Of a DNA stretch of 64,000 nucleotides, positions 51,592 to 60,730 are shown piece by piece. How positions within the stretch are numbered: position 1 is the first letter of the stretch; the number at the start of each line of letters is the position of its first letter. The position numbers and the translations under genes are program-made. This stretch comes from Fodinibius roseus. Lineage in GTDB: Bacteria > Bacteroidota > Rhodothermia > Balneolales > Balneolaceae. The stretch covers positions 62,001 to 126,000 of the forward strand of contig NZ_FQUS01000010.1 of assembly GCF_900129315.1 (NCBI RefSeq). Reading direction: 5' to 3'. The notes beneath the pieces were generated by a model. That model did not search any database, was not told where the DNA came from, and saw only the letters and a program-made list of their open reading frames with translations.

Positions 51592-52245
51592 TCAGGCTGC
51601 CACCTGGCTTTCCAGGGTTTGTTCAGCCGACTTTATGACCTTGTTTGATTTAACGAGGAGTTCATGCAGGATCTTCAGCACAAACTGGTGGACCTGATTT
51701 AAGCTGGTAAGATCAACAAGCGTATACTGGAAATAGGAGATAAGGTTTACGGCCGACAGGTATTTGCCGCTTTTTGTTCCTTCAACCTCTACGTGCCAGC
51801 GCGTAATGATATCATCATCGGCCAGAAGGTCATTTACTTTGCGGGTAATTTCTTCCATCCATAAGCTGGCCGCTTCAACTTTGTGGTAGCCGTTTTGAGC
51901 CGCTAATTTGTGGTGGTGCGCCTTTTCATTGAACAGCCAGGTGATTTCAATATCGATGTCCGGTGAGATAGAGGTACTGACCATATGTTTTTCCTGCAGG
52001 AAGGGATGTTCTTCCATTCCCTCCAACTGTTTGGCCAACACCGTTTCCCGGAACCGATCCCAGTCAAGATTAATGGAAAGGGCCTTAATGAAATCCGACG
52101 ATCGCCTTAAATCAATTTCAATTTCCAGTCCCGTCGCATTTATCCTATCTTCATTCCATGTTCGAAACGTATTGATTGAAATCTCTCTGTTGTGAAGGTC
52201 ATCCTCTATTCGGTTAATAACCGAATTAAAAATTGGGTATGTCAT
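51592..52245 (-). CDS. Conserved-looking protein of unknown function
   Basis: The 217-residue protein has no signal peptide or membrane segment. The first half contains TGLEIEIDLRRSSDFIKALS and LSINLDWDRFRETVLAKQLE, and the second half has KSGKYLSAVNLISYFQYTLV and a charged C-terminal helix (KILHELLVKSNKVIKSAEQ). I do not recognise a family. It is divergent from the RqcH-like gene at 52300 with a 54-bp gap, so the two start regions are close. Confidence 0.65.
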   Translation of the reverse strand: MTYPIFNSVINRIEDDLHNREISINTFRTWNEDRINATGLEIEIDLRRSSDFIKALSINLDWDRFRETVLAKQLEGMEEHPFLQEKHMVSTSISPDIDIEITWLFNEKAHHHKLAAQNGYHKVEAASLWMEEITRKVNDLLADDDIITRWHVEVEGTKSGKYLSAVNLISYFQYTLVDLTSLNQVHQFVLKILHELLVKSNKVIKSAEQTLESQVAA

Positions 52246-52299
52246 CGCTAAAGTCCTTATTATTATTGGTTTTTCAAACGTCTCTTTACCGAAGTTAGC

Positions 52300-53889
52300 A
52301 TGAATAACTTTTATACCTTAATATATTTAAACCGCGAGATAAAAGAAAAGATCCGTGAAGGTTTTTTTAGGTTTGCCATCAGCCCGCATAAAGATGTCTT
52401 GCACCTTTATATCCGGAAGGAGGAGGAGACATTCCGGCTCATTTTTAGTGCGAATGCGAGGGAGACGGCGCTGTTTTGGGATGATTATCGTCCCCCGAAA
52501 AAGAGAAACGTGACGGAGTTTTTTCCATCGCTTGAAGGAGAAAAAATTACGGCTGTGCAGCTGGCCGATAAAGATCGGCTCATCACTATCGGTTTTGAGA
52601 GCGGGCGGCACCTTCTTTTTAAACTTTTCAGCGGACGTCCGAATGTTTTCCTGGTGAAAGCGGATAAGATTACCGGTGCCTTTAAAAATCCGGATGAACT
52701 GACAGGCACATCCGCGCCGTCTCCGGTAGCCCCGGATTTCCGGGAGGAAGTGAGTCCCAAACGGACGGCTAAAAACCAGATGACGGAGATAAATCCGCTG
52801 TTGCCGCGCAATCTGCTTCCGTATGTTATTAAGCAGCACCAGGTCGAAGAGATGACACCGGATACCGTAAAGTCGTTCACGGAAGCATTGACGGAGGCAC
52901 TCCTGCATGACCCGCACCCGCGGGTGCTTAAAACAGGAGATTTCTGTTTATGGTCGAGAGAATGGCTGGATATTCCCAGCGAGAAGAACTGCGATCATGC
53001 TAATGACTGTGTGGCCTTTGCCTATAAAAATGCAGTGCATTTGCGTCGCCTGCACACCAGGAAAGAAGATGTGATACGGCTTTTAGAACGGGTAAAGGGA
53101 CAAAAAAAAGAGCTGATTGAGCAGCTGGAACAGGCAGAAAAAAGTTTGGAGCGGGCCGACGAGTATGAAAAATTCGGGCATTTGTTGATGGCTCATGCCC
53201 ACGAAACCGTTTCACCGGGGAGCGCGGAGCTAACCATCAAGGATTTTTACGAAAATGATGAGGAGATAACGATCCCCCTGAAAAAGAAGGGGGATATCGC
53301 CCAAAATGCCGAATACTATTATGAAAAAGCAAAAGATGCCCGAAAGTCATACGAAAATGCCCGGCGGCGGCTCCCGAAAGAGCAACGAGAATGGGAGCAG
53401 GTTGTTTCGCTGCTGCAGGAAGCCCGTGAGATCGATCGCCTGTGGAATTTGGAGGACTGGCTGAAGGATCACAGCGAAGCGCTCAGCCACTTTGGGTATG
53501 GCAGCGGCGAAGATAACCAACGGTCTTCTCCGTATCGCAAATTCAAGGTAGGCAAGTATGAAGTCTGGATCGGAAAGAATGCCAAAAGTAACGATGCATT
53601 AACCAACCTGGCCCATAAAGAGGATATCTGGCTGCATGCCCGCGGGGTGGGCGGCTCGCATGTGGTGATCCGCATGGGCAATCAAAAGGACTACCCGCCA
53701 AAGCAGGTGATCCTGCAGGCGGCCGGTTATGCCGCTTTTTACTCCAAGGCCCGGGGAATGAAAACGGCCCCGGTTATGTACACCAAATGCAAATATGTCC
53801 GAAAACCGAAAGGGAGTCCCCCGGGCGCGGTTGTACTGGAGCGCGAAGAGGTGGAGATGGTCCCCCCGGTCAATCCCAATAACCATTAA
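52300..53889 (+). CDS. RqcH-like NFACT protein (Rqc2 homologue)
   Basis: The 529-residue protein has the NFACT N-terminal domain (FRFAISPHKDVLHLYIRKEE, TAVQLADKDRLITIGFESGR), a long coiled middle (KKELIEQLEQAEKSLERADE) and the NFACT-R RNA-binding domain at the C-terminus: KFKVGKYEVWIGKNAKSNDA, DIWLHARGVGGSHVVIR and KTAPVMYTKCKYVRKPKGSP. RqcH binds stalled 50S-peptidyl-tRNA complexes and recruits tRNA-Ala to add alanine tails for degradation. The CFYSKARG-like AAFYSKARGM is as in homologues. It lacks a neighbour that shows its regulation. Confidence 0.85.
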   Translation: MNNFYTLIYLNREIKEKIREGFFRFAISPHKDVLHLYIRKEEETFRLIFSANARETALFWDDYRPPKKRNVTEFFPSLEGEKITAVQLADKDRLITIGFESGRHLLFKLFSGRPNVFLVKADKITGAFKNPDELTGTSAPSPVAPDFREEVSPKRTAKNQMTEINPLLPRNLLPYVIKQHQVEEMTPDTVKSFTEALTEALLHDPHPRVLKTGDFCLWSREWLDIPSEKNCDHANDCVAFAYKNAVHLRRLHTRKEDVIRLLERVKGQKKELIEQLEQAEKSLERADEYEKFGHLLMAHAHETVSPGSAELTIKDFYENDEEITIPLKKKGDIAQNAEYYYEKAKDARKSYENARRRLPKEQREWEQVVSLLQEAREIDRLWNLEDWLKDHSEALSHFGYGSGEDNQRSSPYRKFKVGKYEVWIGKNAKSNDALTNLAHKEDIWLHARGVGGSHVVIRMGNQKDYPPKQVILQAAGYAAFYSKARGMKTAPVMYTKCKYVRKPKGSPPGAVVLEREEVEMVPPVNPNNH

Positions 53890-53996
53890 CCCTATTTCTC
53901 ACACAATAATTTAGTGAAGACTCCAGGCCATTGATGTATAGTATATTTCATTTATTTTAGAATTTTGTCACAAATGAGACTCGGTCGTACGCTGCG

Positions 53997-54088
53997 AAAT
54001 TTTCCCGTCTGCCGCGTTGTCCCAAAAATGGTGTACTCAGGTACGTTTCCGCCACCATTGCCGCACCGCCTTGCAGACGACCAAATTT
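53997..54088. repeat. Nested inverted repeat in a 397-bp intergenic region
   Basis: The gap from 53890 to 54286 has no convincing gene. Within it AAATTTTCCCGTCTGC (53997-54012) mirrors GCAGACGACCAAATTT (54073-54088) with 13 of 16 positions pairing, and inside that AATGGTG (54027-54033) pairs perfectly with CACCATT (54053-54059), leaving a 19-base loop TACTCAGGTACGTTTCCGC. This is a 92-bp symmetrical element that looks like a structured RNA, a short dispersed repeat or a miniature mobile element. The GC-rich inner part stands out from its AT-rich surroundings. No second copy was seen in the window. Confidence 0.6.
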
Positions 54089-54286
54089 CTTGGTGAGAAA
54101 AGCGGGGGAACGGCAACCTGAGTTCCAGAGAAAGGATTAAACGGAAAAGTATGGCTTATTGGGTGTCTTCGCTTGAAACAACATAATAATGATTAGCGTG
54201 GAGGTTTATCCATAGCAGGAGTACTTTTTTACAGAGCTTTGGTTCATATATCGAAACTCCCCTTAACATTAACCAAATCACGGATC

Positions 54287-54850
54287 ATGGATATAGATGG
54301 AGAAATATCTGAAGTCATCTTTTTATGTGGATTTATGGGCGCCGGTAAAACAACTATCGGCCAAAAACTGGCCGCAGAGCTGGGCCGTCCCTTTTTGGAT
54401 TTGGACGATCGTATCGTAGAAAAGGCGGGAAAGCCGATCCCCGAGATTTTTGAAGCATCCGGGGAAGGCAGGTTTCGGGCCATCGAGCGAAGTGCGCTCC
54501 TGGAAGTCGCCCGGCAGTTTAACGGGGTTGTGGCTCTCGGGGGCGGCAGTTTGCAAAATCAGCATCTGCTGGATCATCTGAAATGCAACGGCTTGCTTAT
54601 ATTCATTGAAGCCCCGATACCGGTGATCATAGACCGTATCTCACAGGACGCCAACCGCCCGCTGCTGTTGGATGAACAGGGAGAGCCAAAGGATCGGGAT
54701 ACCCTCAAAAAAGAGCTGAAGATGCTTTATGAAGACCGTCTGCCCTTATACGAGCAGGCAATGATCACCCTGAACATAAAAGCCGGTGAATCCGCCGACC
54801 AACAAGTAAAAACACTGATTAATAAAATTCGCAATTATGTCGCATCATAA
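54287..54850 (+). CDS. aroK: Shikimate kinase
   Basis: The start ATG 54287 is chosen over an earlier in-frame TTG (54239) because MDIDGEISEVIFLCGFMGAG places Walker A (GFMGAGKTTIGQKL) near residue 14, as in shikimate kinases. The protein has 187 residues, a DLDDRIVEKAG motif (shikimate-binding Asp) and GEGRFRAIE (Arg), and ALGGGSLQN. It phosphorylates shikimate at O3 with ATP. The stop overlaps aroB by 14 bp, so the two are translationally linked. Confidence 0.93.
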   Translation: MDIDGEISEVIFLCGFMGAGKTTIGQKLAAELGRPFLDLDDRIVEKAGKPIPEIFEASGEGRFRAIERSALLEVARQFNGVVALGGGSLQNQHLLDHLKCNGLLIFIEAPIPVIIDRISQDANRPLLLDEQGEPKDRDTLKKELKMLYEDRLPLYEQAMITLNIKAGESADQQVKTLINKIRNYVAS

Positions 54851-55931
54851 TATAGAAGTTGATATTTCATTTGAAGAACGCTACCGGGTCCGCATCGGAC
54901 CGGATATCCGGGAAGAGCTGCCCTCTTTTTGTTCACAGCACTATTCGCCGGAGAAAATTATTGTCATCATAGACGAGAAGGTGCACCGGCTGCACCATAC
55001 CAAAATCCAGGCGATATGCGGCGACTACTTCCGTGAGATCCTTTGGCTGAAGGTTCCCCGGGGCGAAGGGTCAAAGTCCCTGTCGCAATGGCAGCTGATG
55101 CTCGACCGGATACTGGAAGAGGGGATAGAGCGCGGTACGCCGCTCCTGGCCGTGGGCGGGGGCGTGACCGGGGATCTGGCCGGTTTTGTGGCGGCATCGA
55201 CGCTGCGGGGTATCCCATTAATTCATATGCCCACCACCCTGCTCGCTATGGTCGACAGTTCCATCGGCGGAAAGACGGGGCTGAATCATACGACCGGCAA
55301 GAACCTGGTCGGAGCATTTTATCAGCCGGATGCGGTTTTTGCGGATGTGGCGTTTCTTCGAACGCTCGAACAAAAAGAGTGGATTACGGGTATGGCGGAA
55401 GTCATAAAATATGCTGCCATCAGAAAACCGGAGCTGTTCGATCAGCTGGCCGACCTCACAAAAAGCATCCCGGAGCCGGATGAACGATGGGCAAAAGTAA
55501 TCAGTGACAGCGTCCGTATCAAAACCGATATCGTGGAAGAAGATGTTCTGGAAGCCGGAAACCGGGCTTTTCTCAATTTTGGACATACATTCGGACACGC
55601 ATTGGAGAAGGTGGCAGGCTATGGAAACCTGGCACACGGGGAAGCTGTTTTTGCGGGCATGATCGCAGCCACTCATTTCTCCCGACAGCTGGGCCATCCG
55701 GTAGACGATATACGTTTTCGTCCCTTCTTACCGTTATACAAGCGTCAGATTGAATCGCTGCCCGCCGACATCGGTGCGCTTATTAAAGCGATGAGGACAG
55801 ATAAAAAGGTGAAAGATAACACCATACAATTAGTGTTATTGAAAGAGTGGGGTTCGCCTTATATTCTACCTTGCACAGATCTTTCAAAACTGGAAGAATC
55901 CTGGCAGTATGCACTGGCACAGTTTACGTAA
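54837..55931 (+). CDS. aroB: 3-Dehydroquinate synthase
   Basis: The 364-residue protein shows DHQ synthase motifs: LLAVGGGVTGDLAGFVAAST, PTTLLAMVDSSIGGKTGLN, KNLVGAFYQPDAVF and the metal-binding HxxxH region LNFGHTFGHALE with the later HGEAV. It uses NAD+ and a divalent metal to make 3-dehydroquinate from DAHP. It overlaps aroK by 14 bp and is followed by tamB after 24 bp, so the four genes aroK-aroB-tamB-rnr may be one operon. Confidence 0.95.
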   Translation: MSHHNIEVDISFEERYRVRIGPDIREELPSFCSQHYSPEKIIVIIDEKVHRLHHTKIQAICGDYFREILWLKVPRGEGSKSLSQWQLMLDRILEEGIERGTPLLAVGGGVTGDLAGFVAASTLRGIPLIHMPTTLLAMVDSSIGGKTGLNHTTGKNLVGAFYQPDAVFADVAFLRTLEQKEWITGMAEVIKYAAIRKPELFDQLADLTKSIPEPDERWAKVISDSVRIKTDIVEEDVLEAGNRAFLNFGHTFGHALEKVAGYGNLAHGEAVFAGMIAATHFSRQLGHPVDDIRFRPFLPLYKRQIESLPADIGALIKAMRTDKKVKDNTIQLVLLKEWGSPYILPCTDLSKLEESWQYALAQFT

Positions 55932-55955
55932 ACAACCATTAGGTCTGAGTGATTT

Positions 55956-58900
55956 TTGATTCTTCGCTGGTTACATAAAAGCTGGAAGTATTTATGGGGG
56001 ATTGTCCTTTCCATCCTGTTTGTTTTGCTCATCACAGCAGGAAGTGTCATAGGATTGCTCCAGCTCGACATCGTTCAAAACTACCTGCTTGATCGTATAG
56101 AAAACAGGGTGGAGCGCGCGTATAAAGCGGACCTTTCGGTGGGGGATATAGGGGGATTCCTGCCTTTCCGTGTTCAGTTAAGAGATGTGACCCTGGTTTC
56201 CCGGGATTCGGTGGCGGCGGACACTATAGCCAGTATTGAAAACATAGAAAATGAAATCGACATCTGGGAGCTCATCCGGAACAAGGTGAGTATTACGGGT
56301 TTTGTGATCAATAAACCTGAATTATGGCTGCGCAGGGGAACGGATGGCTCCCTTGTTTTTTTGGAACCCACTTTGCCGGCCCCGGATACCACAGGTCGCG
56401 CCAGCGAACTGTGGTTCAGTAATGTGAATGTGGAAGTACTGGCTCCGAGGATGGCTGTTACGGGCGGAAAAATTCACCTGAAAAATGTTACCGGTGATTC
56501 CCAAACGGTCCGCCTGCCGTCTTCGGTTACAATATCGGATCTTGATGCTAATTTTTTTCTGGAGTGGACCGGAAACCAGCGTTATCTTGATATCGAAACA
56601 ATATCGGCGGAGACCGATCTCCCCGATCTCCGGCAATTTACGATGACAGGACAGGTTTATAGCGATCAGCGATTTTTGGAATTTAATTCGTTCTATTTTC
56701 ATCTCGGTAACTCAGAGCTGATTCTCAATGGCGAAGTGGATGGGGCAGATCTGGGATCTCCTGGCTTTCTAACCCAGCTCTCGGGGGCCCATTACGATCT
56801 TAACATGGTATCAACGGCCTTGTATCCCCGCGAACTGCGGGGTATCATTCCCGCTATACCGAATGTGGACGGGCCGATCACGTTCCAGTTGTATACCGAA
56901 GGCTCCACCGATTCGCTGAGGGTGGATGAAATCTCCGTAGGCAAGGGAGAAAGTCTGTTTCGGTTGAACGGACTGGTTCAAAATCTCCGGGAACCCGATG
57001 CTTTTACCTATCAGGTGAGTATCGACAGCGTCAACCTGCGCCGGCAGGATATCCGGTCGCTGCTGGATACCCTGCAAGCCCCGGAATACCAGGTCCTCGA
57101 AGACCTTACCATGAAGGGACGGGCCGAGGGCAGCCTGGATTCGATCGACGTCGACCTGGCTTTTAACTCCCCCCTGGGCATGCTGGACCTGCAGGGCGGT
57201 AGTCAGCTAAAGGAGCCCCATCAGTACCAGGGGACCATGTCCGCCCGTGATATGGATGTGAGCTGGCTGATACCCACTACGCTGGATACGACCTCTCTGA
57301 ATTTTGATGCCCGGCTCTCGGGGGTTGGAGTGACGTTTGATCAGGCAGTTTCGGATTTTGAGGTTACGTTTAAAGAAAGCAGGATAAATCAACAGGAATT
57401 TGACCTGCTCCGGTTAACTTCATCGCTTTATAACGGGCGCTGGAACCATCAGTATACCTATCAGAAGGGAGAACAGCGGATGTCGGGCTCGGGGGAGGTG
57501 GACTTCAGTCGCGAGCGTCCCCCGCTTACCATGAAGGGTGAAGCCGAGAATATCAACCTGGCAGAGCTGACGGGCGATACGCTGGTGGCCGATACCAGGC
57601 TGAACTTTGACTATAAGGTGGAGGCGGAAGACCTTGATCTGAATGATACCGAAGGCCGGGCCAGTTTTGATGTTGCCCCGTCTGTTATTGACGGCGATAC
57701 GGTGCAGTCTCACCAGTTTTATGCGGATATCAATACCCTGGACAACCGGCGCCGGTCATTCAGGGTGACCAGTTCTCTGCTGGATATGAATGTCCGGGGT
57801 CACTTGTATCCCCGTGAGATTATGCGGCAGGCCCGTTTCTGGTCGACCTACCTGAATGATCGATACCGGGCAGAAATTAAACAGGACAGCACGGCCACCC
57901 TGTTGCCTCAGGTACCGTTACCGACACAAAACATTGTACTGGATGGCAGTATAACCGCCAAAAATTTAGAGCTTATAAAAGCATATTTCCCGTATTTCCC
58001 GTCATTATATACCGATTCCCGTATCAGCTTCAATGTCAATTCAGATCAAAACCGTTTGCTGCTCTCTACCGATATACAAGCTGATACGCTGCAATTTGAC
58101 CAGTGGAGTATCCGGGACGGACAGTCCCAGCTGACGGCTAACTTCCGCAGTGATCGTCCGCTGAGGGCCTCTTCTTCCATCGATTTTAAAGCGGATGTCG
58201 GGACTCTTCACTCCAACCTGACGGATATGGATTCAGTGGGGATCGACTTTGGCCTCAAGCAGGACTCGCTCTACTACCACCAGCGCATCAGGAATATCGG
58301 AGAAGATGCCCGCTTTAACCTGGAGCTGTCGGGGGGGATCACGGACAGTTCTGTCATTACTGCTGTCGAAGCATTCTATCTTGGCAATGAAACCTATGCG
58401 TGGAGGAATCAGGGCAGGCCGTCACTGCATTTTATGGAGCGGGAACGAATGGTGTTTAACGACTTCAGTTTTGAAAACGAGGATGAGTTTTTTCAGCTCG
58501 AGGGAGCGTTGAGCGGCAGCCGGGACGATTCGCTGTCGTATACGCTCAGGGATATCAACCTCTCCCGGATATCAGATCTGGTGAAAGGAGAAATTGATTT
58601 CGGAGGGGTGTTAAATGGAGGGTTGATGACACAGTCCCTTGTGGATCAGCCCACGATACAGGGACAGCTTGAGGTCGACCGATTTACGCTAAACGATCGT
58701 GTAGTCGGTGATTTATCCTTTAACAGCAGCTATAGTCCGTCGAATGATCGGTTTGACACGCGTATTGAGATTTTTACCGATCCCCAAAAGTATAAATCGT
58801 ATCTGCAGGAGAATGACGGCGTCCAGCAGCATATTGTACTTGACGGCTATTTTTCGACCGGTGATTCTGCTGCTGAGCAGGATAGCTTATTTTATTTTGA

Positions 58901-60701
58901 CGCTGATTTTAAACAGATCGACATGTGGGTTGTTCGCCTCATCGTGGATAATATTTTCCAGCAGATGGAGGGACAGGCGACGGGCGAAGGATATCTTACC
59001 GGCAATTTCGATGAGTTCGATTTTCATGCTGATTTTGAGGCACAGAATGTTTTTGCCAAGCCGGAGTTTGTCAACACGAACTACTTTATCAATGGCCCGG
59101 TGACGTTCGACCGGCAGGAGGGTGTGATCCTGGATTCGCTGTCCGTCATTGATACCAAAGGCGGGTCGGGCACGCTTTGGGGCACAATCGACCTGAACGA
59201 TTTCAATCCACGTACATACCTGGAGCTCTCGCTGGCCATGGACAGGCTCCAGTTCCTGAACAGCAGCATGGATCCTGATGTTCCTTTCTTTGGAAATGTT
59301 TCAGGTACGGGTACCGTACGCCTGAGCGGTTCAAATACCGATATGTACATGCGTACCGAAAACCCTGTGCGAGTTACCAATGACTCCCGGATATCCATAC
59401 CCCTGATGGAGGAAACCCAGCTTACCGAGACCGGCAAGTTCATCCGGTATGTCGACTCCTTTGAAGATCGCGGAAGGACTGGCCGGTCGACATCTGATGG
59501 CGATGAGGAATCCCAACAGGAACAGCTGGAGCGACAACTCCAGGATATGACATTTAGCGAACGATTCGATTTGGATCTTCAGTTTAATACCACCGATAAT
59601 ATTGCAGTAAACCTCATCTTTGATCCGGTGACCGGGGAAGAGCTGAACGCCCGGGGCTCGGGACAGATGCGTATTTCCATGCAGGATCAGGAGGTGCAAA
59701 TGTTTGGGCGGTACCAGATTGCCAGCGGAACATACCAGTTTGTGACTGGTGAAATCATCAGCAGGAGACTGGATCTGCAATCCGGCGGGACGATCGTCTG
59801 GGAAGGGCCGCCCGACAATGCCCGCCTCGATATAAGCGCTATTTATCACGCCCGTCCCAATATTTCAACCCTGATCTCAGAGGGTAGGATCGAATCGCAG
59901 AACCAGGGCAACAGCCAGCAAGTCCCTGTTGATCTTATCGTAAATATCACGGGAACATTGAATAGTGTTGAAAATAGTTATTATTTTGAGCTGCCGAGTT
60001 CGCTGGACCTCTCGTCCAATCCGACGTTGTCGTATACGATAAATCAGATTAACCGTGATGAGCAGCAAAAACTCCTTCAGGCTACCAGTATCCTGTTTAC
60101 GGGACAATTTATACCGACGCAGGGAGCGGGGAGCGCGACGGCCTCACTCAGTCAGAACCTGACGAGAGGGTCCACGGTACTGAACCCCCTGCTCTCAAAC
60201 CAGGTAATCAGTCCCCTGCTTTCCAACCAGATTAATGCACTGCTGGACAGTGATGTGAGTCGTATGGACATCGATTTTAACCTGAATGCCTATAACGAAG
60301 TTGATTTGGGAATTGCATTGCGTTTGTATAATGACCGCCTCATCTTACGGCGTGAAGGTCAGATAACAGGTGGGGGGCCGCAAACCACGTTAGGAGACCG
60401 TATTGGCGACTTGAATGCGACATACCGCATCAGCAGGAGACTCTCGCTGACCGCCTTTCACCGGCAAAACCAGATATTGAGCAATTTCGGGTCACAATCG
60501 CAGGCGGGGGACGTAACGCCCAGCGTAGATGGAGTGGGCCTGGAAACCCAGTTTCGGTTTAATACCTGGCAGGAGTTGTGGCATAAAATAACGGGGACTT
60601 CCTCCTCTGCGCCTGCCCGCAGTGAGAGGGAGAATGAAGGTAAGAATCAGGATGCGGCGGCAACTGAAGCAGGTAATAATAAAGCACGCAAAGAAAAATA
60701 A
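55956..60701 (+). CDS. tamB: TamB/YtfN-family translocation and assembly protein
   Basis: The 1581-residue protein begins with an uncleaved membrane helix (about residues 13-38; WGIVLSILFVLLITAGSVIG) and then is made of repeated beta-strand units over the whole length, the expected hydrophobic groove of the AsmA/TamB fold. The C-terminal DUF490 domain is clear: FGRYQIASGTYQFVTGEIIS, GGTIVWEGPPDNARLDISAI, YELPSSLDLSS-like ELPSSLDLSSNPTLSYTINQ. TamB helps move phospholipids or assemble outer-membrane proteins. The start is TTG 55956; no ATG is nearby in frame. It is followed by rnr after 29 bp. Confidence 0.9.
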   Translation: MILRWLHKSWKYLWGIVLSILFVLLITAGSVIGLLQLDIVQNYLLDRIENRVERAYKADLSVGDIGGFLPFRVQLRDVTLVSRDSVAADTIASIENIENEIDIWELIRNKVSITGFVINKPELWLRRGTDGSLVFLEPTLPAPDTTGRASELWFSNVNVEVLAPRMAVTGGKIHLKNVTGDSQTVRLPSSVTISDLDANFFLEWTGNQRYLDIETISAETDLPDLRQFTMTGQVYSDQRFLEFNSFYFHLGNSELILNGEVDGADLGSPGFLTQLSGAHYDLNMVSTALYPRELRGIIPAIPNVDGPITFQLYTEGSTDSLRVDEISVGKGESLFRLNGLVQNLREPDAFTYQVSIDSVNLRRQDIRSLLDTLQAPEYQVLEDLTMKGRAEGSLDSIDVDLAFNSPLGMLDLQGGSQLKEPHQYQGTMSARDMDVSWLIPTTLDTTSLNFDARLSGVGVTFDQAVSDFEVTFKESRINQQEFDLLRLTSSLYNGRWNHQYTYQKGEQRMSGSGEVDFSRERPPLTMKGEAENINLAELTGDTLVADTRLNFDYKVEAEDLDLNDTEGRASFDVAPSVIDGDTVQSHQFYADINTLDNRRRSFRVTSSLLDMNVRGHLYPREIMRQARFWSTYLNDRYRAEIKQDSTATLLPQVPLPTQNIVLDGSITAKNLELIKAYFPYFPSLYTDSRISFNVNSDQNRLLLSTDIQADTLQFDQWSIRDGQSQLTANFRSDRPLRASSSIDFKADVGTLHSNLTDMDSVGIDFGLKQDSLYYHQRIRNIGEDARFNLELSGGITDSSVITAVEAFYLGNETYAWRNQGRPSLHFMERERMVFNDFSFENEDEFFQLEGALSGSRDDSLSYTLRDINLSRISDLVKGEIDFGGVLNGGLMTQSLVDQPTIQGQLEVDRFTLNDRVVGDLSFNSSYSPSNDRFDTRIEIFTDPQKYKSYLQENDGVQQHIVLDGYFSTGDSAAEQDSLFYFDADFKQIDMWVVRLIVDNIFQQMEGQATGEGYLTGNFDEFDFHADFEAQNVFAKPEFVNTNYFINGPVTFDRQEGVILDSLSVIDTKGGSGTLWGTIDLNDFNPRTYLELSLAMDRLQFLNSSMDPDVPFFGNVSGTGTVRLSGSNTDMYMRTENPVRVTNDSRISIPLMEETQLTETGKFIRYVDSFEDRGRTGRSTSDGDEESQQEQLERQLQDMTFSERFDLDLQFNTTDNIAVNLIFDPVTGEELNARGSGQMRISMQDQEVQMFGRYQIASGTYQFVTGEIISRRLDLQSGGTIVWEGPPDNARLDISAIYHARPNISTLISEGRIESQNQGNSQQVPVDLIVNITGTLNSVENSYYFELPSSLDLSSNPTLSYTINQINRDEQQKLLQATSILFTGQFIPTQGAGSATASLSQNLTRGSTVLNPLLSNQVISPLLSNQINALLDSDVSRMDIDFNLNAYNEVDLGIALRLYNDRLILRREGQITGGGPQTTLGDRIGDLNATYRISRRLSLTAFHRQNQILSNFGSQSQAGDVTPSVDGVGLETQFRFNTWQELWHKITGTSSSAPARSERENEGKNQDAAATEAGNNKARKEK

Positions 60702-60730
60702 GAAATTAAAACTATAGAAAGATTTATTTA

